From Lenisia limosa (Eukaryota > Breviatea): DNA of 43,112 nucleotides. Both the position numbers and the translations under genes were made by a program. The notes beneath the pieces were generated by a model. It was not told the DNA's origin. It did not search any database and saw only the letters and a list, made by a program, of their open reading frames with translations. Each line of letters begins with the position of its first letter. Within the stretch, counting starts at the first letter, position 1. The stretch covers positions 1 through 43,112 of the forward strand of contig LPNZ01010481.1 of the NCBI GenBank assembly GCA_001655205.1. Reading direction: 5' to 3'. Below are positions 23,701-35,700 of this stretch, in pieces.

Positions 23701-26700
23701 TATCGCCAGCGGTTGAAAACACTGAGCCTGTTAGGCAATCAATTGTAAGAGTAGATATTATCGTGTATGTTAGCTACATAGAGGTAACTCTCAAGTCCAC
23801 AGATGGAAAACTGCTACAAACTATCAATTTTATGCCGATAATAAGTAACCATTTTTTGTGAACAGTCCTAACATTTCAGCTGAAGATGCCTGTGAGTCAG
23901 AAGACAAAGAACGAAACCCATCATCATATCAATTTTACTGAAGATAACACTGTTTTGAAGGTATGAGAGTCAATGAATCTGTAACAATTCACCTCCATCC
24001 AAGTCCGAAAATAAATTTGTTGCATCAAAATAAGTAGTGATAGAAGTAATGCCCATTCGATTATAAATGTCTCTTGTGTCTGAGATAAAAAAACTCAATT
24101 CTAAATATGCTTCAAATTTGAGAAGCGACAGTTATTATGTTAAGCAACATGATGATCGCTCCATTATCGGCTCCGTTTCATCGGCACAGCCACATTCCGA
24201 TGAGCCGTAGGGGGAGCTTGGAGCGATTTGTACTTAGTTAAGAGTATACTATCCATATTTGACTGTTTGGGAAGTATCAAAGTCACTGATTAAGATTATA
24301 AACTAGGGTGAACATTTTTAAAACTTGACAAAATCCGACATTTTAGCGTTGCTCCCCGCAATGGGGAACATGTCGTCATCAACATTGAAGAGAGCAACTC
24401 AGATGACGCAAAGGCTGATGATGACGATGATGAGTCTCCGTTTTCAATACAGCTACCAAACGAATGGCCATGTATGGATTTGAGATTTATAACGAATTAC
24501 ATAATTTTCATTTCGGGTAATTCTATTTTCCAATAAATATCGTATGATAGATAATTTGACATATACATGTTCTCTTACCCAAAAATTGATGTAGTTAGTT
24601 GCACAAGGATTTGACGAAATGGATTTTGAAATCCCGTGCGACCAAAGCTCAAGTGAGTAATGTTATGACTGCACCCTCATTGCTATTCTTTTGTTTTCAT
24701 TATTTTCAATATTGATAAGTAAACATTACATATCATAGTGTCAATTTGTGAATTATTGTTTAGATGAGTCCCAATTGAGCTTGCATAGTGACGGGGAAGG
24801 CCAGTACTCCATGTGAGGAACAAGTTATTGTTTTTGTGATAAAGCTCTTCCAAAATACTAAATGATGTCTCTCTAGTTTAGTGTGTGACTGTGTTTTGGA
24901 CAAAGGAAAGAATAATGCGGAATTTAATTCTCTAGAGATTACCAGCTATCTGCAACAGTTGAAAGGACTAAAGAATTGAATTTGATTGCAACAAACTTTG
25001 GTAAGCTATCTTTTATAATCCACGGTGTTGATACTTCAGCTGATGAGAGTTTTACAGTTTCAACCACCCATCCCAATTCCAGTGTGATAGATCATTTCTT
25101 CTCTCTACCTGCCACTATAGTGGCAGTAATCATAACGATTGTTTTCGCTGTCATCCTTCACAACCAAGTCAATAATGCGGTATGTGTTGAATGTGAAGTA
25201 CTGGTATACTTGGGGTTGAAGTAGTTAAAGATTATCAGAGTAGGAATGAAGAAATATTAGAATAATAGGAATACCAAGACAATATCAAGAGACATCATAT
25301 TAACACGCTGTGCAGCCACTAACGTCATAGATTGAAAAACCAGAGAACATGGTGCTAATGACTCGACTGCTGACTTCAGTGAATGTTGCCCACACCAAAA
25401 GCATTGCGTATATCACGGGGAGAATTGACTGGGTAGCAGACTCGAAAGAGGAACTTGTGGTATCGTATGCACTGCTTGGTGTATATTTAGCTCTGAAACT
25501 TGATATCCTTCTCTATAAAACACCTTTTTGAGAAATATTTCTGTCATAGAATTTGTAACAATATTACCTGTTCGGGTAAATCATATGATATCTAAATGGA
25601 TTAATCAATAATAACCTTATGTAGAATCGAGAAAGAAATCGTTAACGTCACAAACATCTTTGCTGTTGTTGAAGAACGATGGGTATGTTCATCCTGGTTG
25701 ACAGAGTGTAATATGCAAGTTAAACATATCTATTATTATTGGATAAGGGTATAAACAATTGTTTCAAATGAATTTCGACAAGATTCAGAATTTATGGAAG
25801 CCAATATGTTTAATTGTGTTTCTAAAATAAGCTATTCGCATGTTACTTTCAGTCTGGAAAATAGTTCAGCTTCTCCCACTACCTTACACCTGTAGCCTGA
25901 TGATGAGATTCTGTTCCAAACAGACTGTTTCAATTTGGAGCGGTGCAACCAAGACCGTGTTGAACACAACATTATTTATCGTGGCTTGGACATGTTAATG
26001 AGACAATTTACGGTTAGCTTGTAAGTCTTCATTTGATATTAGTAGAACCTGTCTGTCATTCATAAAGCTAAAGAAAATTCTAAACACAGTGAAGTGAAAT
26101 TTGATAGCATTTTGTTGCTAGAACATTACTTCTTGAAACACTCCTCAAAAAACTGTATCAATGTAATATTCGACCTATAACGGAACAATTTTATGACTGG
26201 AATTGACCAAAGCAGTCGAACTTGAGAATATTAATTCGCAAACCATTCGGGAACAAGGATCTCGATAGTGATATCGCAGATCAGTTGAGGGTCATGAATC
26301 GGTTTCATTTATGGCCTGCATTGCTGGAGTATTTGAACAGGCTCCAAGCTCTTGATGTTAGGGGTTTTTTTTACCACGTGTGGTGGGTAGTAGTATTAAA
26401 TCAAATCTATTTTTCTTAAGCTGACCATGTAGCAAGAAGCGCCGCAAAACGCCATAGATTCCTTACCCATCGTTGCTGTTGCCTTCCTCTTCGTTTACGT
26501 TGGATGCATGGGTTGGCTACTTTTCATGGAATAATGTGATTATTCCATTTACTCCGAATCCAGCGTAAAATTAATATTTGTAGGCATATTGATGGTACCC
26601 AAGTATCTAATACTTCACAAGGAAACAGCCGTGCTGTCACACTTGGTAGATATCATACCGCCCATAGGCGTTGCATCTTCGAAAGTTCTTCGGTAGGTGA

Positions 26701-29700
26701 AACACAGGGTTCACTTTATAAGGTGTCTTTGAATCAGAACAATCGAATGATTGAAATACAAAGTCTATTATTGTTCTTATTGAGTGACAACTTTGTGCTT
26801 GTGGACAATTTTGGACTCACATTTCAGCACGTTTGTGCTCACAGGTACAATGCCATCTACGTCTGATCTTGAAATGGAGGAACTTACAATGATGCGTGAA
26901 AGAGATCAAATCACTGATCTCACTGAAGTAAGCCCGATAGATCTGGAATAAGATAAATAATTCATGAAAATGAACAGAATTTCAAATTTGATCTGTATCC
27001 TTTGGTCTCTCAAACTAAGACGAATTAAAAGAACAGTTTCTATTTGGTTTTAGATTGTTATCTCACAACAGTCTATTTCCGAGGCCGTGATCGTGTGCAA
27101 GGAAGACTTCACTATTACGGGAGTGAATCTTCCTGCTGTTCAACTTCTCAAGTTGGAGTGAAGAGTCGAAATGATTTAATTCAATAGTAATTTGGATTGA
27201 TATAATATTAGTATAGTGTACTTGTTGGAGTTCAAGTGAATCTGATTTCCAAATGTGATTTCTTGGATTCACAACACCCCAGAGCACCCGAAGACATCAA
27301 AAATGGAAGTTACTCAATTGATGAGTTTGTTGTGGGCGCTATCGCTGAGATCAAGCACCTCATCGAGCATTCGCTTACAAAAAGCGAAAAGGTATAGGAT
27401 CAAAACAATCGCCAAGCTTGATTTAATTAATATATTTCAGATTCTAAAGACAATTACAAAAGCTGACCACCATTCTATTCCTGTTGTCTTAAAGGCAAGG
27501 TAGGAAAGGTGCCATGGTTTACACCTTTTTTATTGGGATTAAATGTGAGTCCACATAACGCAAAAGTTACATGTCACCATATTCGATACGGTATTGTTGT
27601 TTTTAACAATTGCTTCAGCTTTCTATTGAACTCTACCCGAAATGATGTTATATAAGAAGAGACAATTTTTTAGACAAGGAGTTGTTGTCAATTGACCAAA
27701 TTAGATGGTACAACCTCTCAAAGGGCCGAGTATTGTTACTAGTGCTTGTGGACCACAGTGAAGTCCTCAAAAGAGAACAGGAACTGACCGAGCGGACGGC
27801 TGCTTTCAAAGTACTGACTTTATGCACAGCTATTACCCATTCGCAAGTCAACTGTGTACTTTATTTTTTACCATTTACTTTGGACTATCTTTTAGATTGA
27901 TGCGTTCCCTTTTAAAATTCTTACTACAATTCAGATTGCCGAGTTAGAGCAGCAAAAGTCTGACCGATTACTAAGCTCAATGCTTCCTATCAGTATTGCC
28001 GAAACTCTTCGGTTGGCTTATCTAGAAATCATCTTCAATATTTTTGAAGTTATTTGGGATTCTGTCTTTTTATATTTATTCACACAATTCAAAGGTTTGG
28101 AAAATAGTTTTGGACAGTTTTCCAAGCATCTTTAGAAATGAGAATGACAAAATGCACAACTTAACTATGTAGACAAGGTAACATAGTGCTGCCTGAAGCT
28201 CACTCAGATGTGACCATGTTTTTTAGTGATGTGGTATGGGGCTTGTAAAAACCATTCTCAAGTTAGCTCTCAATTCAATAACATAGTACAGCATTCATGT
28301 GACATCAGATTGAATAATCAAATGACTATTAGGTTGAGTTCACGAAGCTTTCGGCGAACACAACTGCTGCTATGATGTTCGAGTTTCTCAATAATATGTG
28401 GTCGGTTTACGACAAACTGGCTGACACCTTCAAGGTCTATAAGGTAAGATAATCTGTGTATGTATTTGCCCTTATTTTAACAAACAGATTGCTTTATCTG
28501 ATGTTACATTGGGTTATTCAGGGTGATATTATACATGCATATACTGAAATTAATTATGATGTACAATATGGACAGCTTCGATCGTAACTGTGGTAGAAGA
28601 AAACTGAAAAACTGCGGTATTGACAAGGCAGGTTGAAGTAGTTGGTGATGAGTTTGTTGGAGTTGCCGGTTGTCCGGAATCCTGCCGTGACCATGCAAGA
28701 AGAATTGCTGATTTTGCCATAGGTAACCGCAGTGGCTGTATCTCATTCACATTTTTGGTGTATTCCAACTTGGGTTCCTTTGTACCGCAAAAGACTCATC
28801 CAAAATACTTCAATAATTATCGATATGATATATTTTTTTGACTGTTTGAGTGACAATAGTAACATAATTGCGAATTACAGTTTTGAATAACTCTTAGCAA
28901 TCAACAACACAATGGGGGAGTTTAAGGGACCTCATGGCCACCTTGTCGCTACTCGAATAGGCATTCATTCCGGTTTGCTGATCATGCGGAATTCCATATC
29001 AGAAGTCACATTCCGACAACTTTAACATATATTAGCTATATTAGGGCAAATACTGCCGATTCTAATTCAAAAATTATGATACATTGATATTGCAGGCCCT
29101 GTTTCATCAGGATGTCTTGGCACCGCAGTGCCCCGATTCACTCTTGTTGGTGATACTGTCAACACCGCATCAAGAATGGAGAGCAGTGGAGTACCAGGTA
29201 AAGTACATTCAAGGTAAGCCTTATTTGTGAGTTTACAGCCAAGCCCTGCTTGTAAGGAACGACTTGACATTCACCCCGATAAGTACTGGTTCGAGGCAAG
29301 GGACCCTGTCATGATAAAGGTTTGCTGTTTATCTAAAAATGGCGAGTATTCCTTAAATATTTTTATATTCGCTACCTTTCCGAACCTGTAATAGTTTAGG
29401 GCAAAGGAAAAATGTCAACTTTCTTTCTATTTGCTTCTGAGGATCATGAGAGTAACATTATGGTAAGTAGTCATTGTCAGATTGCTTGATTCATACACAT
29501 CATTCGCCTTATTAATCAAATGCAGTTCTATACCATCTGACATTACAGATGGATGCAAGAACAGCAATTGCAGGGCTTGTTGGCAGTGACAGTCACGGAG
29601 GCGGCTTCTCTCTGAAGGTTGGCGTTCCTGGTGGATTGATGCAGTGTAACAGCAGAAATATTTAGGATGTAATAACAACAATTCCAAATAGACAGTAAAA

Positions 29701-30606
29701 TAGTTGGGAAGTGTTACAATTTTTGATGAACGGTGTTTCGAGGAAAATACTTTTTATGGAATGCATGTTATATGACGAAAAGTGCTAGCTATGCATCACT
29801 GGTCAATAACAAATTAGATTACGGACGAGGAGCGGAATGCCAATTCCGCCATGATGATGTCGATACAGAAGAGTGCGGCCAATGAGGTTATTTTCGGCAT
29901 TTCTCCGACTTGTTCTCCCCATCTGGCAATGCTAAGAGATTCGTCTTTCAGGTACAGGAGGGTTGTTTGTGTATTTCATAAGGTACAGATAAATATTTCG
30001 CTGGGTGTCATATGCGTGAGTGAAATGAAGAGTGCTTTGTTATGCGACATTTGTACATTTCGACTTGATACGTTCAGGAGTTTACCGCTGTATCCGGCTT
30101 CATCAACGTCCTCATGGTTAACCAGTTCACCACAAGTGCGCGTCACTTGGATGGGATATAACTAGCCTACGATGGGGAATAACTACAATGATTTCTGAGA
30201 CTCTGATTGCCACAATTGACATTTCAAATGGCATTTCTAATACCATTAACATAAAATGCCACGCTCTTCCATAAATTGCCACGGGAAAAATCCAACCGCC
30301 ACAGACTGATGCCGTGTTACCATTTGCGCTAAACGCCTCACCACGCAAAAGTCCACCTGTACGCAAGCGTGGCATGTCCAGGAAGAACTCCGCCCTTCTA
30401 TCCCCAAGACTACGGCATCTTGTGAGCGCGGGGCTAACTCACATTTGGGCATGTCGTCTGACATGAGTCTTGTGAAATTTTAAAATTTGTTCTCAATATT
30501 TCTCTGCTATTTTAAAATAGGCACAATACTTTTCGTCACGATTTCAGGCTGCCGCATCATCTCCGGCACTGGGGTCATAGATGTATTTGAAATGTCTAGG
30601 AAATAG
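17787..30606 (+). CDS. Multi-pass membrane PAS-domain class III nucleotide cyclase
   Basis: Receptor-like cyclase making cGMP or cAMP. About 59 exons, from ATG 17787 to TAG 30606, encode roughly 1,740 residues, and all joins but one fit by phase. The N-terminal half has seven or eight hydrophobic helices in 18113-20118 ([18 protein letters not shown] is the first). It continues with loops carrying possible N-glycosylation sites and four more helices near 21785, 23354, 25040 and 26433. A PAS domain follows at 27054-27810 ([17 protein letters not shown]), then a coiled coil ([14 protein letters not shown]), and the catalytic domain at 28173-29319. Both metal aspartates are present ([16 protein letters not shown]), as are the Asn and Arg of [10 protein letters not shown]-terminal tail of about 90 residues follows. 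Multi-pass PAS-cyclases of this layout are known in protists (Tiny-macrocysts-like). The start has no competing upstream ATG in frame. Phase fails by one base at 22647/22716, unless the donor near 22449 is used. Confidence 0.85.
27054..27810 (+). other. PAS sensor domain of the cyclase
   Basis: Exons 27054-27151, 27283-27391, 27441-27499 and 27705-27810 encode a PAS fold. It starts [20 protein letters not shown] and ends with a strand ([14 protein letters not shown]) that leads into a charged helix. The position between the last membrane helix and the cyclase is that of a cytoplasmic input module. The ligand cannot be read from the sequence. Confidence 0.75.
28173..29319 (+). other. Class III cyclase catalytic domain
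   Basis: Exons 28173-28233, 28333-28443, 28632-28722, 28898-28972, 29096-29213 and 29232-29319. Metal-binding Asp residues lie in SDVVEFT and VVGDEF. The base-selecting position in VEVVGD is Glu, as in guanylate cyclases, where adenylate cyclases have Lys. The second selecting position (RFTLVGD) is Thr, where guanylate cyclases usually have Cys and adenylate cyclases Asp. Asn and Arg for the transition state are present. It therefore looks active, and guanylate cyclase is favoured but not settled. Confidence 0.8.
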
Positions 30607-30654
30607 TTCCTAAGTTATGGTATTATGTTAGTAGAGTCATATTTGAACAAGTTC

Positions 30655-30660
30655 AATAAA
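30655..30660 (+). terminator. Polyadenylation signal of the cyclase gene
   Basis: AATAAA lies about 50 nt after the TAG at 30604-30606 and supports this as the 3' end of the gene. Confidence 0.6.
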
Positions 30661-31423
30661 TAAATTAAATCTGTACTCCTTTAGGTTACTTGATTGCTTA
30701 TTAGGCATGATCACGAAGACAAGCTTGGGAAAATAACCATACGTGAAGAGATTGGGAAAATAAGCAGCAGATCAGCCCAAAAACTTCATTTGTGTGGTTC
30801 CTTGTGTTGAAGCTACCCATTTCTAAAGTTCGTGACTCCATGTAAATGGCGAAGTGAAGCGTATATTACTAATTTAATGACCAATCTAATTACCCCGATT
30901 GGTGGTATTTCTTACGCCTTTGTTTTGTGTGTTTGTGTCCCCATCTTCAGCCTATATACCTCAGGGTCTTTTCTGCGTGCGATGTTCTCCCTTATGAGTC
31001 CTTGCACCACAGAGGGCCAGTGGTGTTGAAAATCCTGAGCGTTTAGTGTGGATTGACAGAGTATGGAGGTGTACTTGAGCACCAAGCGGTGGAGCAATTG
31101 TCTGGCTCGAAATTCTGTGAAAGTATCGAAACCGTCTTAAATATTTTCCATTAGTTCAAAAGGTACCCTGACCTACTTTTCGGGCTTGAACGATGAGTTT
31201 GGCATCATGCACGCATTGGTTGACCCCTACATTGTGAAACGGAAAGATCAAGTCACCCACGTTCCTGCACATTATATATGGTTGTCTCGTCCTTGTAGGC
31301 GCAGATATCTACTTCAAGCTGAAACAGTTACTAATTAGGCATGTGAAATTTCACATTAAATACACCAAATCTCCTCAGTCGTAGAGTTGCCACCTGCTCC
31401 GGCGCCGCGTTATTTAGGTTTAT
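30661..31423. other. Intergenic region with possible exon remnants
   Basis: No complete gene. The stretch 31140-31335 is open on both strands with coding-like character: plus strand TYFSGLNDEFGIMHALV, minus strand GDLIFPFHNVGVNQCV. An upstream plus-strand stretch near 31063 (MEVYLSTKRWSNC) can be spliced to it only in another frame. It may be a decayed gene or exons of an unfinished model. Confidence 0.3.
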
Positions 31424-31990
31424 TTAATTTAGTATATCATGTTGTCTCCTTCTAAAGAGCATGTACCCAAAGAGTTCATCGAAGCATTCATAAAGATCAC
31501 CTTTAGGATATTGATCTAAAGGGTAGTAGTGTATGTTAGCAAAGAAGTATCTCCCAAGTTTATAACCCCTGCACACTCGAGAAACAGTTTCGACAATCAC
31601 CTCATTTGATAGGTCTTTATGGTGGTCTGGAGGGTAAACAAAGTAAGTCCTGAACAAGACAAAAAAAAAAACCTCCAATCCCATCCCCGGGCTTACACCA
31701 GGCGCCACGTGCGGTTCTCAGCTCTTGTTTTGTCACAACCTTGTTTGACAGCGTGCTTATTCGCGACTGGTGAAACAGCTAAAGGGGTGTGTTAACGGAA
31801 ATGTTCTGTTGTGTGTGCAGAAATAAATACCATAAAAAATGAAAACAGAAATATCAGCAACCCTGTCAGCCTACAACAAAGGTTCTTGCCCAGAGAGCCC
31901 TGTATTTTGATGGAAGATTAAGCGTAGTAAGGGAAGGTGGAAGAGAGCGCAGTAAATCCCGAAGAATGTCAGGTCCTAGATCTACGTGTT
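31424..31990 (-). CDS. Unrecognised protein, 3' exons only
   Basis: Three exons join in phase: 31990-31878, 31778-31699 and 31649-31424 (TAA, with AATAAA overlapping the stop region). The predicted end reads HVDLGPDILRDLLRSLPPSL, then LFHQSRISTLSNKVVTKQEL, then TYFVYPPDHHKDLSNEVI and GRYFFANIHYYPLDQYPKGD, and it finishes RRRQHDILN. Tyr/Phe-rich and charged, with no membrane segment or signal peptide. The first exon must continue upstream (phase 1 acceptor at 31991), where gaps at 32047-32151 and 32404-32647 hide the rest. An open stretch at about 32180-32260 (minus, ITRTFEDSFIRWLV) could be one more exon. The gene must start before 32764, where the next minus-strand gene ends. I do not recognise the family. 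Confidence 0.6.
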
Positions 31991-32360
31991 CTGGGGTGGG
32001 GGGAGGGGGTGAGGCAATCTCTTCTATTGACGGGTGATACAAGAGGNNNNNNNNNNNNNNNNNNNNNNNNNNNNNNNNNNNNNNNNNNNNNNNNNNNNNN
32101 NNNNNNNNNNNNNNNNNNNNNNNNNNNNNNNNNNNNNNNNNNNNNNNNNNNACAATAATTACAGTTTATCATATGATGCTGACTGCTGCTGGAGAAGTCT
32201 CCCAAGTCAGTACCACCAACCATCTAATGAAACTGTCCTCAAATGTTCGAGTGATGCCACCTGCTAAAGTGAGAACCAGGCTGCTTGTGATCAGAAAGGA
32301 GCCTGTAGTATTGAGGGCTTTGTTTCTGTCAACCTCTCAACAGTTCCAAAATGATATCTT

Positions 32361-32403
32361 TACTCCTCCCCCATCTGTATTCTTTACTCCTCCCCCATCT
32401 GTA
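32361..32403. repeat. Short direct repeat next to a gap
   Basis: Two adjacent copies of a unit containing tactcctcccccatctgta run into the 32404 gap. The gap probably hides a longer pyrimidine-rich tandem array. It lies between the unrecognised gene and the LRR gene. Confidence 0.6.
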
Positions 32404-32763
32404 NNNNNNNNNNNNNNNNNNNNNNNNNNNNNNNNNNNNNNNNNNNNNNNNNNNNNNNNNNNNNNNNNNNNNNNNNNNNNNNNNNNNNNNNNNNNNNNNN
32501 NNNNNNNNNNNNNNNNNNNNNNNNNNNNNNNNNNNNNNNNNNNNNNNNNNNNNNNNNNNNNNNNNNNNNNNNNNNNNNNNNNNNNNNNNNNNNNNNNNNN
32601 NNNNNNNNNNNNNNNNNNNNNNNNNNNNNNNNNNNNNNNNNNNNNNNCGCATTAAACCCCTCACCTACCATATATCAAGTGATATTCACCCCACCCCAAC
32701 CCAGGTCCATAATCGTGGTAACGTGGCCACCTCAGAAGACTTCAATGAAAGGGATGTGGTGAG

Positions 32764-35700
32764 CTAAGGGGAAGGGGTGAGCTTGGAAAGGCTAGGTAGC
32801 TTGAGAGAGTATGAATCAAGAAACCCCAAAACAAAGTGTCAAATTTAGCGAAAATCCGAGTTTTTATGATACACCCCAATGCGATCCCTTAGCAGCCTAC
32901 TGCAGCGATATTGAGTGACATATCTGGAGGGTCAATGGGGAATACTCTTGAGGACTGCGATGTCGCTGATATTCAGATATTAGTTAGTATCAAGCAGGAA
33001 GGTATTTACAACAGCATTGTCCAATAAATAATAAAGTCTAAATACACAGCAGTATGTCTGATATATACAAATTCATATAACATAAGGGTTCACCTGCCTC
33101 GTCAGTAGCTGACTGTATCAGTACTGCATCCACTTCATCAATAGAAGAGCTGTAAGTTTAGATGTGTAGAACAGTGATAATTTATGAATTAGCTAATCAT
33201 TTGCTTGCAACTTCCTTTTTTTTGGAATAGAGAACAAATAGGTCCCATTGCCTACAATTCAAGAAGTCTTTCAGGCCTTGCCACCTCAACCTGCGGCTCC
33301 CTTCAGTGTTAGAAGAAATGCCAAACATTGCATGAGACAAATGCAGTTCAACTTACTGTGACTGTTCACCCCAAGCGTTCTTTCCTGGAACGTCACAAAG
33401 AAGTGTTAAATTGATTATGGCATGAATGAAAATATATATTTTGGAAGATGAACCCTTTCACAAAAAAAACAAAACAATTGTGACCAATTACTGTTAATTA
33501 TACTTTTCATACAGCTAAAATCACCAATAAAACTATCAAGAATAGCCACAACAATTCCCACTTGTTGGTTTTGAGTGAAAAGGTGAGGAAGATGAGTCAG
33601 AAGTCTCGTGAAGCCTGCAATGTTTAACAATGCACACTAAATACTGGCATTTTTAGGTTTTCTGAGTACCACAGCCCCACATACGCGGATCCGTAATCAA
33701 TGTCTGGCGACGCAGGAGCTTGCTTGCATTGCAGTATAGCGCGCTGTAGGGAGAGGGGCGACGTGGCCGCAGTCACATCCTCCAGTGAGAACGACATGTC
33801 TTCAAAGGGGCTGTCTGGGAGTATTATCAAGGACAGTTGTCAAGACCCAAGAGAGTCAATTCTGACTTTCAAGAATAAAATGTCTCCACCCCCCTTACCA
33901 CCGCCTGATGATTCTGAGGGTAGGTGTTTGGATGCGGCATGTAGCGAGGCAGCCATTGACAGGATCCGATCTTTGATCAAATTATCCTGGAATCTTAGTT
34001 TGCACTGTGGCAAATGCAGAAAAAAAATAGGATTTTAGTCGACACATATTGAATTAATGACACCATTGAACATTATACTCCCATCCTTTCCCACAGAACT
34101 GTGATGTATCAAATCTCTTTTTTGGGTCAAAACCTAACCTCGACAGAGAGCGCGGGCCTTTCGAGAACTTGTTTATCGTTGAATGACGAAATCTGAGGAC
34201 CATGAGGATGGTTGTTTTAGCAGTAGCAAATCATATATCATATCCCTAGTATCATGTTACACCAGTATCTGGTCAGATGTATACGATATGATTGGAATAT
34301 TTATAATATTAGTCATATTGATTAAAGTATCAGGCCTAAGCCTTGCACACAATTACCTTTATGGGTATCAGGCCTAAGCCTTGCATACAATTACCTTTAT
34401 GGGTATCAGGCCTAAGCCTTGCACACTATCACCTTTATTGGTATCAGGACTAAGCCTTACCTTGGTCAAAATGTTGACGGCGATATCATTGGTGACTCCT
34501 TGGTACCCTGCACCGAATTGATGGAGGTGAACATCTGAAGCGCAGTTATACTGTCCTGTTGAATAGGGACGGATGCACTGCGTACTAAAAAAGCTGTTAC
34601 TTCGCAAACCTTCCAAATGGGGCAGGCGATGCAGCACGGCTAAAGTCACCTCGTCATCAAGGCTGTTTTGCGACAGCATTAGTCGGGATATTGACTTGTA
34701 TGCTCTGAAAAGGTGACTTTACTATTGCAGAAAAACGTCTCTTTGAATGTGTGATATGAACAGTTTTGGAGACAAAACAACACATTAATATTCCCTCACA
34801 TAAGGGGGGTGATGTCGGAGTTGGAGGTGAGCTGGTTGTTTCGGAGGTTCAGTTCGGTTAAGGAGGGTAATGGCGGCGATCCTGTAAGATTAGAAGGGAG
34901 GCAATAATAATAATACAAATAAAATTTTGATAACACTTCAAAGAAACAAACCTTTGAGGCTTTGAATGGAATTGCTCGAGGCATTAAGAACCCGCAGGGA
35001 TCTGAAGTGTCAAAGGGGTTTGCTAGTGGTAACTCTATATTATTGAAAACCTGGGGAAAAGGTAACCCGATGTATCGTAAGGGTTGAAAAATAATGTAGC
35101 TAGGAGCCTAATAAAGTGGAATCACGTCTTACGGCTTTATGAGGTAAAAAGTACCATCAACGAGACGTATTGATATGGATAAAGAGTCTGATCCGCCCTC
35201 TCACCTCAAAGGAGCCAGCTCGATCAATGACGTGAGGTTGTTACCATGAACGTCCAAAACATCCAGATGTTTCAGGGGAGAGAGTCCTGTACCGTGTCAA
35301 TTAGTACCTGTAAAAATAGGCCACTTTGATTCCAAAAGATATCAGAAAAACAATACGCAAGGAGCCTCGTATCCAACCTTTTCATCACCCCCCCCCCCCN
35401 NNNNNNNNNNNNNNNNNNNNNNNNNNNNNNNNNNNNNNNNNNNNNNNNNNNNNNNNNNNNNNNNNNNNNNNNNNNNNNNNNNNNNNNNNNNNNNNNNNNN
35501 NNNGGTTCTTGAGTTCACCGATGCCTTCCAAGGACTAAGTACAGATAAGAGAAATCTGGTATCGATAAGAGTATATATGATATAATATACTATATGCATG
35601 TTATAAAAATTTGATATTAGATCGGGTGTAACAATCCAATATCTTATAAGCATGATAGTGTGGACGGCTTCCGCCTGATACTATAATCCAATAACTCTTA

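Noticed and set aside
34327-34461. CRISPR-like regular repeat
   Set aside because: The 38-bp units are contiguous without unique spacers, and the host is eukaryotic.
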